Shown here one piece after another: positions 1 through 9,863 of a DNA stretch of 64,000 bases; the stretch's first letter is position 1, and the number at the start of each line of letters is the position of its first letter. The translations under genes were made by a program, and so were the position numbers. Location of the stretch: contig KQ964248.1 of assembly GCA_001566295.1 (NCBI GenBank), positions 682,001 to 746,000 on the forward strand. Direction: 5' to 3'. The notes under the pieces were generated by a model. It ran no database searches and was not told the origin of the DNA. It saw nothing but the letters and a program-made list of their open reading frames with translations. The stretch is from Microdochium bolleyi. Its lineage: Eukaryota; Ascomycota; Sordariomycetes; Xylariales; Microdochiaceae.

Positions 1-1269
1 CGTGACTGGTCGCGATGTGCAAAGCCTTCATCATGGCCCACAGATGGTCTCGGCACTGTTGGCTTGCCTACTGCAACACCGGAGTCTCTGCGGCAGACTG
101 CCTGCTCATCGCAGGCGCGGGGCGGGGCGTCCATGTAATGGGTTGGCCGAACCCCCTCCGAAGGAAGAATGTCATTAGAGCTTCAGAAGTGGCCGATGGA
201 GAAAGCGCACCCAAGATCTCGCGGCTGGCTGGGTGGCTGTCAAACTTGACTTCTGTCTGTTTGCGAAAGGGGACCAGGCAAAAGACTAGCGAGCGGTGTT
301 CCGGGACTGCGCGGCCCATCTATGTTACGGCTCCCGGGCATGTAGCCCGTTTAACACGCTATCTGAAACTGAAATGAGCAAGATGGATGGATGGATGGAT
401 GGATGGATGGATGGATGGATGGATGGATGGATGGATGGATGGATGGATGGATGGACAAGACAGACTGTGTGTGCGTCGCGGTATAGACATCGTCCTATGC
501 TTGGATAGAGCGAACATACACGACGCGAGAATACGTGTCCTCGCTTCAGAACCTTTTCTCCTCGAGAAACTACGCATCACGGACGACACGACCTTGACGA
601 GGAACCCAGCAGCAGCCATCGTATACACGACTTGTTTGGGAAAGACTATATTATATAGATGAAGAGTAGTAAGCTTGTAGGATAAACAATGGAGGAAAAG
701 ACCGAGACCGTCGCGCACAAAGTCGGAACATCATGAAGTTCACGCTCGCGCCATTCGAGTCTTCCGTTGTCTGACTCTGAATACGCCACTGGATGTACTT
801 GGCTAATAAGGACCCGTCGCCAGTATTCAGGTAGCGGCGGCTGATTTCACTGCATTGGGGTATGAGTGCTTCGAAAAGCAGCTCGATCTTGAGGACGAGG
901 CATTTCCGTTCATCGCAGCGCGCGAAGGCTGATCCCATAATCCGGAATAGCCATTCGAGAGACAGAAGAAGCCTTACATCGCAACGCACATTATTGACTT
1001 TAAACCGAACAGCTTGATCATGTCATGTATGTATTATATCTTGCTTCTACAAGTATGTGCGACATGAAAGACAGACAGGAAAGCATACCAGAACTGCAAA
1101 GGGTATTAGAGATCTAGACCGCCAAACACCAGGAGCTCTTCCATGAGATCTCGATGCCCCCACGTGGCCTTCCCAAACGCCATGAAAACAAAAGCCCCTT
1201 CCCGGGTCTATGAATAAGTACAACCTCCCATACTCCGCTGTATGCTGGTATCATTACATGTCCCGAACC
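1..1269. other. Left-edge non-coding stretch with a tetranucleotide repeat
   Basis: No gene here can be supported. The stretch holds a (GATG)n microsatellite at 382-455. On the minus strand there is an open frame at about 651-935 whose first ATG lies near 935; its roughly 95-residue translation has no recognisable family, so I do not call it. An AT-rich TATA-like segment lies near 646-660. The right part is the 3' flank of the large minus-strand gene that follows. Confidence 0.6.
382..455. repeat. (GATG)n tetranucleotide microsatellite, about 18 units
   Basis: Uninterrupted GATG/GGAT tandem units run for about 74 nt. Open frames across it read as repeated M-D-G-W (plus strand) or H-P-S-I (minus strand). 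These are a by-product of a period-4 repeat read in triplets and are not evidence of a gene. Confidence 0.97.
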
Positions 1270-1529
1270 CTATGCTCCGTAGTTGCCCCCCGATGTATAA
1301 ATCATAGAAAATGGACGAAATGTGAAAGGCGACGATACGTGGACGCTGAACTTGCTGAAACAAGTGGCATGAGCAGGAAAAAGTGAAGAAAAGTGCGACG
1401 CAGCAGGGGTATCATAGAAACTGACATTGCGAAAATCCCAAAGCCTCCGCCCATGCTTGGATTCGACAAAGGAAAATTGTGCGAGAGAGGGAAAGCAGTC
1501 AGTAGCCCCCCACACAAGAGCATCATGAC

Positions 1530-4500
1530 TCACCCGATCATGACCTCCTGTGTAACGAGCCCAAAGATCCAGCTGGCTTCGGTGACCGAGGCGCACTGGA
1601 AGCACCACTTGTTGACCTGGCCGCCGCTGCCACCGTCCTTGGGTGCCATACCGGTCGCGCCGGTCTCGTCCTTGACCTCCTCCCAGACATTAAGGAGGAT
1701 GCCGCGGCTTCCCAGGCGGGTGAAGCAACGGCTGCCGAGCACGACGTCGAGCACGACGATGCTCTCCTCCGCACTTTTGCGCGGACACGTCCTGATGACA
1801 ATTCGTTTCTCCATGCCCTGGTTTGTCCTGAGCTTTTGGTGGACACCCTGGTTCGGCCGCATGACCTCAAGGAGGCAGTTGCCGTAGTCTTCCCACTTGC
1901 TGGAGCTGACGAGTAGGTGCAGGCGAATCTTGAGGTTGTTTGTGGCAAGGCTCACCTTTGCCTGCCCGCTGTTTGCGGCACTTATGGAAGGCGATCTTGG
2001 TGGTGTCGCCGAAGAGGCGGACGAATCGTAATGCGATGGGCTCCCGCTGCCACTACGGGGCTGCTTGTCTATAGATGACTGCTCAATGTCGAACGAGTGG
2101 CTGGCGCCACCCATAAGCCTCTTGAGGAATGATGAGGCTGAAACAGCCGAAGACTGCTGCGAGACACTGCCCATTGACTGTGAGGGCGCGCGCGCCGATG
2201 CGCGATAGCTGTTCTTTCTCCCGAACCAGCTGCGCCGACGACTGCTACTTGTATCTTCTTGTGTTTGTTGGAATTGGTTCTGTCCAAAGGCCCGCACGCG
2301 CGTCTCTTCTGCCAGCGCCTTGTACTTGGCATTGTCCATGCGCGCTCGGTGCACCGCGAGGTACAGCTTCTCGCTGTCTTGGTAGTTGGCGTTGCGGAAC
2401 CGGAAAAACGAGGCGTCAGCCTTGCTCATCTTGGCATGAAGTCTTGCGTAGCTTAGCACGGGCGATCGGATCTCAAGATCAAGGACTGTACTGTTGCGCA
2501 GCATGACGAGTGGTGTTAGATCGAGAGCAATCAGTGGGTTGTCGCCGCCATAGAGAGCTCCTTCTGGCGAGACGGGGTAGACCTCGACAAGACCTGGAGT
2601 CGTGATGACCGTGCAAGCCTCAGGCCAGAGGTCCTTCCAGGTCCCGTGCTTTGTGTCCCAGTAGGAGATGACCGCCGTAGCGTAGAATATGTATTCTGGG
2701 TCTGGTCGCCTTAGCTCTGGTGGCTGCTGCTCTGGGAGTGCTGGTGGTGCTAGTGACACATCGGCTTCTTCTGCCGACAGCCGATGGTGCTCTTCGTTGT
2801 AGTGTTGCTTGACACTGATGGCTGGCGTCGTTTCCGGCATATCGACAGCCTCCAACTCGTCATCGGAAGAATCATAACTGTCAGAGTACTCCCCCTCCGT
2901 CTCGGTCTCCGACCCTGAGGCTGATGTGTAGTCAGACGAATCACTGGATGTGACATCTGATGGTGTCCATTCGTGTTTTAGTGGCGATGATCCACGTCTC
3001 TTGAGCCGTCCATCGTCAGCTGGCGGAGCAAGGCTGTGCTGCTTCTTTGAGCTCGGTGAGCGGTGGGCCGGAGGCGGTGGCGGCACGTCCTCCTCTGGCT
3101 CGTCGTCGGGCTGTGTCACCACGAACGCCGCTGGATCTGGTCGCATGGACTCGCTCAATGGACGGCTTCGCTCATGGTCGTCATCGGGACCTGGATTGGA
3201 AGGCAAAGAGTGCCGTGATCTGCTGTGTGTCCGTTGGATCTGTGGTTCTTGTAGGGGTGGACCTTGGTCATGAATTGGCAGTGTATGCAAGGATGCCATT
3301 GGCACGCTGGCAGTACGAGTGTGATATCGGTCTGGCGTTCTTGCCTTCACCTCCGGAGACATCGAGCTTGGCGATTGTGCTTGACGAGATCCACCGCGAT
3401 GCCTCCGCTCTCCAAGTGGGACGTCGCCAGCTTCCGAGCCCGCGATGAGAGAGCGCGACTGCGCTTCGGTGAACTCGCCGCTAGGCACTTGTGGGGGAAT
3501 AGGAGTTGTACCCAAAATGTCCAACCAGTCAGTCACCTGCTCCTCCTCCTCGGCCGTGAGGATAAGCAGCTCGGACCACTCTTCTCTGGAGCCTCTGATC
3601 ATCACAACAAGCTGAAGCTTGTCGTCGCCACGTCTCGCAGAACAGTGACTGCCAAGAACTGGCGCGAAAAGCAGCCAGGTTCGGCCTTCATGGCCAATCT
3701 CCCTGATGAGAAGGTCCCCAGGATCTGACTTGAAGAGCTGGTTGTCACGATAGACCAACTCTATCTGGCAGTCAAGTCGTTGACCCCGAGTGTGTCGCAA
3801 TTCGAGGGAGAATGGGTCTTTGGCGTAGACCTGGCGGAACTTGTCAATACGGACGAAGTCCAGCGCTGTGAGTGTTCTCAAATCTCTGCATCTCGATGTG
3901 TCTGTGTTGATAGCTTCCTCGTCGGTGGCACGAGCTTGCTCTTCCTTGTGGCGCCTGCGGGCTTTGTCCTGCAAAGCCTCCCACTTCGACACGAGCGAGG
4001 CATAGTCTTCAGTTCCGGCAATCTTGCGATAACCCTGCGATATCGAGTTAGCAGAAGTGCCGTTTTCTTCTTCGAGCAAATGCGAACATACCTGAATGAA
4101 TTTGGTGATCCACTTAATTCTGACAAGTGGTCTCTTCAAGAGGTGAGCCACGTCAATGCGTTCGCCGTCCTGGTTCACCACATCACCATCTTCGTTCTGC
4201 GGCATGGCGTTGACAAGAGAGTCGTCATCATCGAACGCATGAACCCGGAGGTTCACAATGACCCCCTGAAAGGTGAGCCGCCAAACATCGAGGTACTTGG
4301 CGTAGACAGCATGGGTCGTGTCAAGCCATTGTGGCAGCAGGTGCGCATTGCCTAGTGGACAACGCTTGTGCGCATTCCGTAACTTCTCCAAGGCCATGCC
4401 CATGTCAACGACCGACTTCGAAAGCATGTCACCTCTGCTTCCGGAAGCATAAGAAGAGAGTGACCCTTTGCCATCTTTGTCGTTCTTGACTACCTGAGTC

Positions 4501-7331
4501 AAAAGGACAGGCAGAACCCCGTCGACAAGGGTCTTGAGTTCGCGCTGGTACAGGCTTTCGTCCTTCGCAAAGTCGCGCAGGAGGCTATCTACATTCCTGT
4601 TGCTCCTGTTGCTGCCTGAACGTCTGACACTTCTTGCCGAGCGCAGGCTCTGGTTGCGACTGGGCGCTGGACCTTCATCAGGCAGTGACAACACCGAAAC
4701 GAGGTCAGAGTGCTTCGTGAGTCGTCGTTTGAGACTTCCATTGCGGCTCTGGCGACTCCGTTGTCTGGAAATCCTCGTCTCTGTCCCAGTGGATCTCGTA
4801 AATCCAGTGGTTTGTGTCACGGTCGTGTCCGAGATCATCGAGGAAGCATCCGAGCTGACACTACTGAAAGTATCAGCCTCGGAGAGAATAGTGGACAGCA
4901 GGTGACGGCCATTTGTAGGTGGCCTGCGTTTCCCGTTGTCGACAGATGATTTTGACAACTGTGAGGATTCGTCGGTGATGTAGGAGCTACCGTCACTATA
5001 TGTGATGGTAGTCGGACTACGCGAGCCAGATGAACGACGAAGCGTCGACTCGCTGACGTCAGTCTCAGTCTCAGTCTCATCGTCGAAGCTGATTACTGTA
5101 GAGCAGCTAGGGTACTCCAGCGGTGGAGGAGCATGCCCAGCCGACTCGCCGCGGAACGCATCCCGAAGCCGATCTGCAAATCCCTTCTTAGCACCAGTCT
5201 TTAGTGGAGACGATGCACTTCGTGTCGCGGTTCTTCTCTTGAGTCCAGATGACGATGGTGAAGATACGTCCTCTTGAGAGCTATGGCTCGCTTTCGGCCG
5301 TTCCCCAGAGATAGGGCGAGCTTTTTGCGCCTTCGGCGTTGTTGCTGTGTCATCACTGGTCTTCGTCGTTGCGCTAGGGGTGACAAGTGGTGATCGCTTC
5401 GCGCTGCGTGCTTGAGGTTGCGAAGGCGCGCTTGCTTGGTGAGGTGAGCTTTGGACTGGCTTCTCGGGCTCCAGCTCCGTAGGGATGCTGCTTGCGGTCT
5501 CGACAAAGGGGTCGACGGTCCCGCTCAGCCAGTTCTCGATGCTCGGAGGCTGATTGACGACAGGTTTCGGGGGATCAACCTTCTCCGCGATAATTTTCTT
5601 TCCGCCCTCCAAGGCTTTTTTGAGCACACTTGTAGCGCCCTTGAAACTTGACTGCCTCTTCGCATTAGGTCGTCTGCGAGGCGCTGCGGGAAGGTCAAGC
5701 TCGCTAAAAGCAGAATACCCCACAGGAATGTCGGCGAGGTTCCTAGGGAGTACTGTAGAGGGCATATCTGAGCGATCATCGGAAGCACTGGACCAAGATT
5801 CGGTATCAGACACGTCCTCGGTGGCGGTTGTACCTGTGACCTGCGTCTGCTGCTCAGTGGACTCCGAGATGGACGTTTGAAGATCTGTAATCTCGGTGAT
5901 GATTGTTTCTGTGCCCGTCGTCCCGCTCACCATTGTCGCACTCTTTGCCTGTGTCGTTTGTGGCGCTGGCCGTCGGACTTTGGGCAGCCTTTTTGAGTCT
6001 TGTCGTGTCGGGGTAGGTTGATCATCCGAGTCTGGATCTTCGATAACCTCGATCACATCGACCCCTTCGGAAGGAGAGCGAGCTCTTTGCTTTCCTGCCT
6101 GGCGCGCAGAAGGCTGTTTTTCAGACGCTCGCGGCGTCCTGTCCGAGTCCTTCTGAACGTCAGGCTTGCTCGGAAAGATTCTGATCCCATCATCCGGCAA
6201 AGCCTTTTTGATTTTCAGCGGAGCCACCCTTATGCCGTCGTCGTAGAATGGTTTCTTGCCCTTCTCTTTGTCACTTCTTGTGTGCTGGGATGAACTACGT
6301 GCGGCCGAATCTCGTTCTCGAGGTACGTGGGATGAAGCTGATCTAGCAGACGGCTTGGACTTCTGTGTGGATTCTGAGGAGGCAGATGAGACTGCAACGT
6401 CGCTGGACATTGGTGTGATGCGGATCCCGTCGTCGCCACTTTGCGCTGATCTTGCTGTACTACGAGCTCGGGCTTTGGAGAGAGACTCATCTGGAATCTC
6501 GACTTTCGAGGCCCATGCTTTCACCCTGTTTGCAACGTTGGGTTGGGCTGTCGGTCGCTGCAAGAAGCCTTTCGGAAGCGGTGATCCACCGTTGTCGGCC
6601 TTGGCTGCCGCTTTCGGTGACCGACTCCTCGGTGGGCTCTTTTTCTTCGTCACTTTGTGGGTGTTGTTCTTCATCCAGTTCGTGTCGCTCACCACCCGCT
6701 TCTTAGGCGGGCTGGCCGACGTCGCGGCCTCCTCATTCTCTTTTTCTTCGTCATCAGCGGTCTTTGTCGTCTTCTCGACAACTATCACGGCTGGTGGTGG
6801 TTTTTTCTTCTGGCGCAATTTTATTCTGACCCGGTCTTCCTCTGTAACGCTCTGGTCGTCGACTTGTATGAGGACCTCGCTGGGCTCTGATGGCGTAGAG
6901 AATGGATCCTCGCCAACCAGCGCCTGGGCATTGGCCTTTTGCCACTTCTTGACTCGTTCCTGGACGCCACCGGGTTGCTGGACCCGACGGATCGCAGCCT
7001 GGCGCATTTCCTGTTTCACGATGTCCAGACTGGCTCGGCGCTTCCTCGCAGCTTCCCGATCCGCTGCTACTCTGGCGGGCGTTGGGCGACCCAGAAGGAA
7101 GTCGGTCAGAAGAGTGGGCTGGTGCTTCGCGGTGACAGCCCGGGGCCGGCCCGCGGGCGCCGTGTTTGGCGTCGTGTCTCCATCTGGTGTGGCTGTATTG
7201 TTGATCGGCGTTGCTGGTTTGGCAGCACTGGACCTTCGGCGGGCTTTGACGGTGGCAGGACGGCGAGGGGTCAGAGGTGGCGTTGGCGTGGGCACCTCCT
7301 CATCCTCGTCCGTAGACTTGGCGACGGTCAT
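1530..7331 (-). CDS. Large DH/PH-like (RhoGEF-like) signalling or cytoskeletal protein
   Basis: A single minus-strand frame gives about 1933 residues from the first in-frame ATG (7331); the frame stays open further upstream but holds no earlier ATG. Residues 1 to about 900 are basic, Ser/Pro-rich and probably disordered, with three DDGIR[IV]xP repeats (about 297-380) and two RVKxW motifs (about 124 and 269). From about residue 910 a helical segment (begins NVDSLLRDFAKDE) resembles a Dbl-homology domain. A PH-like strand/helix region follows (about 1200-1280), then a low-complexity linker, a second PH-like domain (about 1540-1680) and a conserved-looking C-terminal domain (about 1780-1933). 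Positions 4035-4091 look like an intron that is in frame and lacks stops; if spliced, the protein is 1914 residues. A donor overlaps the stop codon, so the C-terminus is uncertain. That the gene is real is nearly certain. Rho exchange activity is an inference from fold-like similarity and is not proven; a scaffold without exchange activity is the main alternative. Confidence 0.75.
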   Translation of the reverse strand: MTVAKSTDEDEEVPTPTPPLTPRRPATVKARRRSSAAKPATPINNTATPDGDTTPNTAPAGRPRAVTAKHQPTLLTDFLLGRPTPARVAADREAARKRRASLDIVKQEMRQAAIRRVQQPGGVQERVKKWQKANAQALVGEDPFSTPSEPSEVLIQVDDQSVTEEDRVRIKLRQKKKPPPAVIVVEKTTKTADDEEKENEEAATSASPPKKRVVSDTNWMKNNTHKVTKKKSPPRSRSPKAAAKADNGGSPLPKGFLQRPTAQPNVANRVKAWASKVEIPDESLSKARARSTARSAQSGDDGIRITPMSSDVAVSSASSESTQKSKPSARSASSHVPRERDSAARSSSQHTRSDKEKGKKPFYDDGIRVAPLKIKKALPDDGIRIFPSKPDVQKDSDRTPRASEKQPSARQAGKQRARSPSEGVDVIEVIEDPDSDDQPTPTRQDSKRLPKVRRPAPQTTQAKSATMVSGTTGTETIITEITDLQTSISESTEQQTQVTGTTATEDVSDTESWSSASDDRSDMPSTVLPRNLADIPVGYSAFSELDLPAAPRRRPNAKRQSSFKGATSVLKKALEGGKKIIAEKVDPPKPVVNQPPSIENWLSGTVDPFVETASSIPTELEPEKPVQSSPHQASAPSQPQARSAKRSPLVTPSATTKTSDDTATTPKAQKARPISGERPKASHSSQEDVSSPSSSGLKRRTATRSASSPLKTGAKKGFADRLRDAFRGESAGHAPPPLEYPSCSTVISFDDETETETDVSESTLRRSSGSRSPTTITYSDGSSYITDESSQLSKSSVDNGKRRPPTNGRHLLSTILSEADTFSSVSSDASSMISDTTVTQTTGFTRSTGTETRISRQRSRQSRNGSLKRRLTKHSDLVSVLSLPDEGPAPSRNQSLRSARSVRRSGSNRSNRNVDSLLRDFAKDESLYQRELKTLVDGVLPVLLTQVVKNDKDGKGSLSSYASGSRGDMLSKSVVDMGMALEKLRNAHKRCPLGNAHLLPQWLDTTHAVYAKYLDVWRLTFQGVIVNLRVHAFDDDDSLVNAMPQNEDGDVVNQDGERIDVAHLLKRPLVRIKWITKFIQVCSHLLEEENGTSANSISQGYRKIAGTEDYASLVSKWEALQDKARRRHKEEQARATDEEAINTDTSRCRDLRTLTALDFVRIDKFRQVYAKDPFSLELRHTRGQRLDCQIELVYRDNQLFKSDPGDLLIREIGHEGRTWLLFAPVLGSHCSARRGDDKLQLVVMIRGSREEWSELLILTAEEEEQVTDWLDILGTTPIPPQVPSGEFTEAQSRSLIAGSEAGDVPLGERRHRGGSRQAQSPSSMSPEVKARTPDRYHTRTASVPMASLHTLPIHDQGPPLQEPQIQRTHSRSRHSLPSNPGPDDDHERSRPLSESMRPDPAAFVVTQPDDEPEEDVPPPPPAHRSPSSKKQHSLAPPADDGRLKRRGSSPLKHEWTPSDVTSSDSSDYTSASGSETETEGEYSDSYDSSDDELEAVDMPETTPAISVKQHYNEEHHRLSAEEADVSLAPPALPEQQPPELRRPDPEYIFYATAVISYWDTKHGTWKDLWPEACTVITTPGLVEVYPVSPEGALYGGDNPLIALDLTPLVMLRNSTVLDLEIRSPVLSYARLHAKMSKADASFFRFRNANYQDSEKLYLAVHRARMDNAKYKALAEETRVRAFGQNQFQQTQEDTSSSRRRSWFGRKNSYRASARAPSQSMGSVSQQSSAVSASSFLKRLMGGASHSFDIEQSSIDKQPRSGSGSPSHYDSSASSATPPRSPSISAANSGQAKVSLATNNLKIRLHLLVSSSKWEDYGNCLLEVMRPNQGVHQKLRTNQGMEKRIVIRTCPRKSAEESIVVLDVVLGSRCFTRLGSRGILLNVWEEVKDETGATGMAPKDGGSGGQVNKWCFQCASVTEASWIFGLVTQEVMIG
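4035..4091 (-). other. Candidate 57-nt in-frame intron inside the DH-like region
   Basis: On the minus strand it starts GTATGT, has GCTAAC 17-22 nt before its end and ends CAG. Its length is 57 nt (3n) with no in-frame stop, and it falls between codons. Removing it deletes 19 residues and joins KFIQ to GYRKIAG. The branch site, donor and acceptor are of the same quality as in proven-by-phase introns elsewhere in the window. Confidence 0.75.
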
Positions 7332-8688
7332 GATGGCTCCAGGGTGATCTGCGCAGGCACCATGACCACGATATCTGTGCGCGGTGGAGGGGTAGACGGT
7401 TCTGTCGCTGTCGGTTGGGGGGCCGTCCCGGGAGCCGGTCGTTGCGGCCGTGCCAACCAAGGTCAGAATATGGGTTGTGGATCTATGTTGTTTTGATTGA
7501 TATAGTGTTGGCTGAAAGAGCGACTGCAGGCGGATGAGGAGTGCTTGCGGATCTACACAAAGGTGTCGGGTATGCTGAAGAGGAGGGAGAAAGTCAGGGA
7601 CTGTGGAAGAAGAGGCTAGTGGGAATGTTTTGGAATGAAGGACAGGCCCGAGAACAATGGGCGGAGCTGCGGAGCTGCAGTCTAACGTTGGGAACGACGG
7701 CGCCAGCGGCAGCTCGAGATGTTGTGCAGACGTCCCAGCGCTGTATGCCGTACCTATCAAGATGCATGCGCCTCAACGCATAGCAGGCAAGCGCATAAGG
7801 CCCGGCCTTGGAAGTTGGGCGAGGCTGCAACCACGATGGGCAGACCCCTGCTGGGTGCCACGACACGATGTGCTCACCATGGCAACAGCGGAAGCTCCCC
7901 CACCCGGGATAAACAAAAGGGCCACTGGAGGAGCAGGCTTGGGTGGGGCGTTGAGCTTGCGGTTGCAGCATCGTCATTCGGTGCCATTTTGCTGCCCTAT
8001 AAGGTTCCCAGGCCCCAGGGGGTCCCTGCTTGCACGAGGTCAGGCCATGTCCAAAAACAATGGTTGGGCATGCTGTTGCGTTTTCATGACGGGCAAGCTC
8101 CTTGTTGCGCCCGCATCTTGTGAGGTGTGTGTTGTGTCGGCCAGCTGGTCAGCTGTCCACCTGTGAGCCACGTCTAGGCGTAAGCTGACCTGGACGGGAC
8201 TGCTACGCTGTCCTCTGTCGCAACCTGCAGATCTCCAATCGCCAATCGGGGCTGGCCTCGCCCATCCATTCGTCGTTGTGTTTCGAAGCGCGCAAAGATT
8301 GGCGTACAACTGTCGCTGTCAGCCTCTTGCCAGATTCAAGGGGCCCTTCTCACAAACGCTTAGGCTTTAGGCCAGTACCTACAACAGGGTACCTTAGGTA
8401 AGGTACCCTGATATTGTACACAGTAGTTATTGCCCAAACAGGTCGAGACATCTGACAGTGGGGCTGCCGAGGCACGCCTTTGAGTGAGTGCCGACCCGCT
8501 GCTCTTCCTCGAACGACAAGCCGCCTCACAGAAGCAACATTTCTGCCTGTCTTGATCTTCACAAGGGTCGAGGGCACAGCCAGCACAGTCAGAACAAGTA
8601 CCTGGGTATTTGACGGTTCAGCCAAGCCAGGTCTCAAAGCTCCTCTCCTTCCGCAACCTTGAATATACTACCATTACTTCAGCTCAAA
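7332..8688. promoter_or_regulatory. Divergent promoter region between DH/PH gene and isomerase gene
   Basis: This 1.36-kb region separates two divergent start codons. The part next to 7331 stays open in the large gene's frame but has no ATG, which fits a long 5' leader. It contains a perfect 11-bp inverted repeat at 8385-8410. Short overlapping open frames on both strands have no recognisable product. Confidence 0.6.
8385..8410. repeat. Perfect inverted repeat upstream of the isomerase gene
   Basis: CAGGGTACCTT (8385-8395) is followed by AGGT and then by its exact reverse complement AAGGTACCCTG (8400-8410). The centre lies about 290 bp upstream of the isomerase ATG. It could bind a dimeric regulator or form a hairpin in a long 5' leader. 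It could also be a fragment of a short dispersed repeat. Confidence 0.9.
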
Positions 8689-9543
8689 ATGGCAGGCCAA
8701 GAGCTCTTCAGCATTCCTATCCAGGCCCTCAAGGCCCATCCCGGCGGTTCAATCGTGTGCACATCGCCTGCGCCTCAGGTGTATCTCCTGACATGGACGT
8801 CGCCGGCAGACAACCGCCTCACCAACGCCTTCTGCCAGGCCGTCCTCGCAGCTCTCGACGAGCTCGAGTTCGCGCGTGTCGACAGCACTGACGACAAGGG
8901 CAAACAGAGGCAGAAACCCAAGTACCCCCCTGGTGTCGTCGTCACCACCTCGGGCATCTCCAAGTTCTACTCGAACGGACTCGATCTCAACATGATGCTC
9001 AACACGCCCGGCTTCAACCAGGACCACCTGTACCCCCTGTGGCGCCGGTTCCTCACTTACCCCATGCCCACGGTCGCCCTGATGAACGGCCACGCCTTTG
9101 CCGGCGGCGCCATGCTCGCCATGCACCACGACTACCGCGTCTTCTCCGGGTCCCGGGGCTACCTGTGCCTCAACGAGCTCGAGTTCGGCGCGCCCCTCAT
9201 GCCGCCTATGGCGTCCATCTTTCGCGAGAAGCTCCCGCCCGCGAGTTTCCGGAAGCTCGTTCTCGAGGCGCATCGCTTCGATGCGAAGCAGGCGCTCGAG
9301 GCCGGTATCGTGGACAAAGTCGGCGATTTGGACGCCGCGCTGGAGCTGATCAAGGATCTCAAGCTCATGGGCAAGGCTGCACCGGGCGCGTATGGGATGC
9401 TGAAGCAAGAGATGTACCGCGAGAGCCTGGCGCTGCTCGATGCCAGGGGCAAGGACATTGTCAACCCGCCCGAGGTGTTTGGAGCTGAGAAGAAGAGGAT
9501 AGAGGATGGCATCAAGAAGGTGGCCAGCAAGGCGAAGCTGTGA
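8689..9543 (+). CDS. Peroxisomal enoyl-CoA hydratase/isomerase (ECI-type, crotonase fold)
   Basis: This is an intronless 284-residue crotonase-family protein. The start is the ATG in context CAAAATGG; a longer in-frame extension upstream lacks similarity and I excluded it. Visible crotonase features are the substrate-pocket strand around TSGISKFYSNGLDLN, then GHAFAGGAMLAMHHDYR, the oxyanion-hole region, and the LNELEFGAPLMPP segment where isomerases place catalytic acidic residues. The protein ends in AKL, a peroxisomal PTS1 signal. This and its similarity to fungal delta3,delta2-enoyl-CoA isomerases suggest a role in beta-oxidation of unsaturated fatty acids. Hydratase activity cannot be excluded. 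It converges with the GTPase gene, with 320 bp between their stop codons. Confidence 0.88.
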   Translation: MAGQELFSIPIQALKAHPGGSIVCTSPAPQVYLLTWTSPADNRLTNAFCQAVLAALDELEFARVDSTDDKGKQRQKPKYPPGVVVTTSGISKFYSNGLDLNMMLNTPGFNQDHLYPLWRRFLTYPMPTVALMNGHAFAGGAMLAMHHDYRVFSGSRGYLCLNELEFGAPLMPPMASIFREKLPPASFRKLVLEAHRFDAKQALEAGIVDKVGDLDAALELIKDLKLMGKAAPGAYGMLKQEMYRESLALLDARGKDIVNPPEVFGAEKKRIEDGIKKVASKAKL

Positions 9544-9863
9544 AAACAGGCCATAATGACTCTGAATTCTGCGATGGCGCATCCCATCGCGCACAGCCAC
9601 TACTTTCGAGTCATTTGCGAAACTCATAGTAACAAGGCTCAGAATCGTGCTTGTTTTGCTCTTTGATCATGACAATATGCAGCGTTTATACCAAACAAAA
9701 ACAAGATCCATACATCCTAAAACGCCTTGCTCACCCAATGTAGAGGCTCCTTTTCCTAAAAGCACATCAAATCGCCGTTGCTGTATGACCCCAAAATCAA
9801 CGCCGTGGTCGCGCCCGAGCCTTTTCAGCTTCCCCTCTCCCCCTAGTCCCTAGGCCGCCCTTC
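9544..9863. other. Short convergent 3' intergenic region
   Basis: This 320-bp gap lies between the stop codons of the isomerase (+) and the Rho-like GTPase (-) and presumably holds both 3'UTRs. I see no gene or structured repeat in it. Confidence 0.7.

Noticed and set aside
6256..7347. 363-codon plus-strand ORF opposite the N-terminal half of the DH/PH gene
   Set aside because: It is antisense to a long conserved-looking frame. Its translation is Ser/Phe/Val-rich noise, mirroring Lys/Glu/Arg-rich codons of the true strand.
8749..9627. 292-codon minus-strand ORF over the isomerase gene
   Set aside because: It is a complement shadow of the crotonase gene with Glu/Arg/His-rich noise and no domain.
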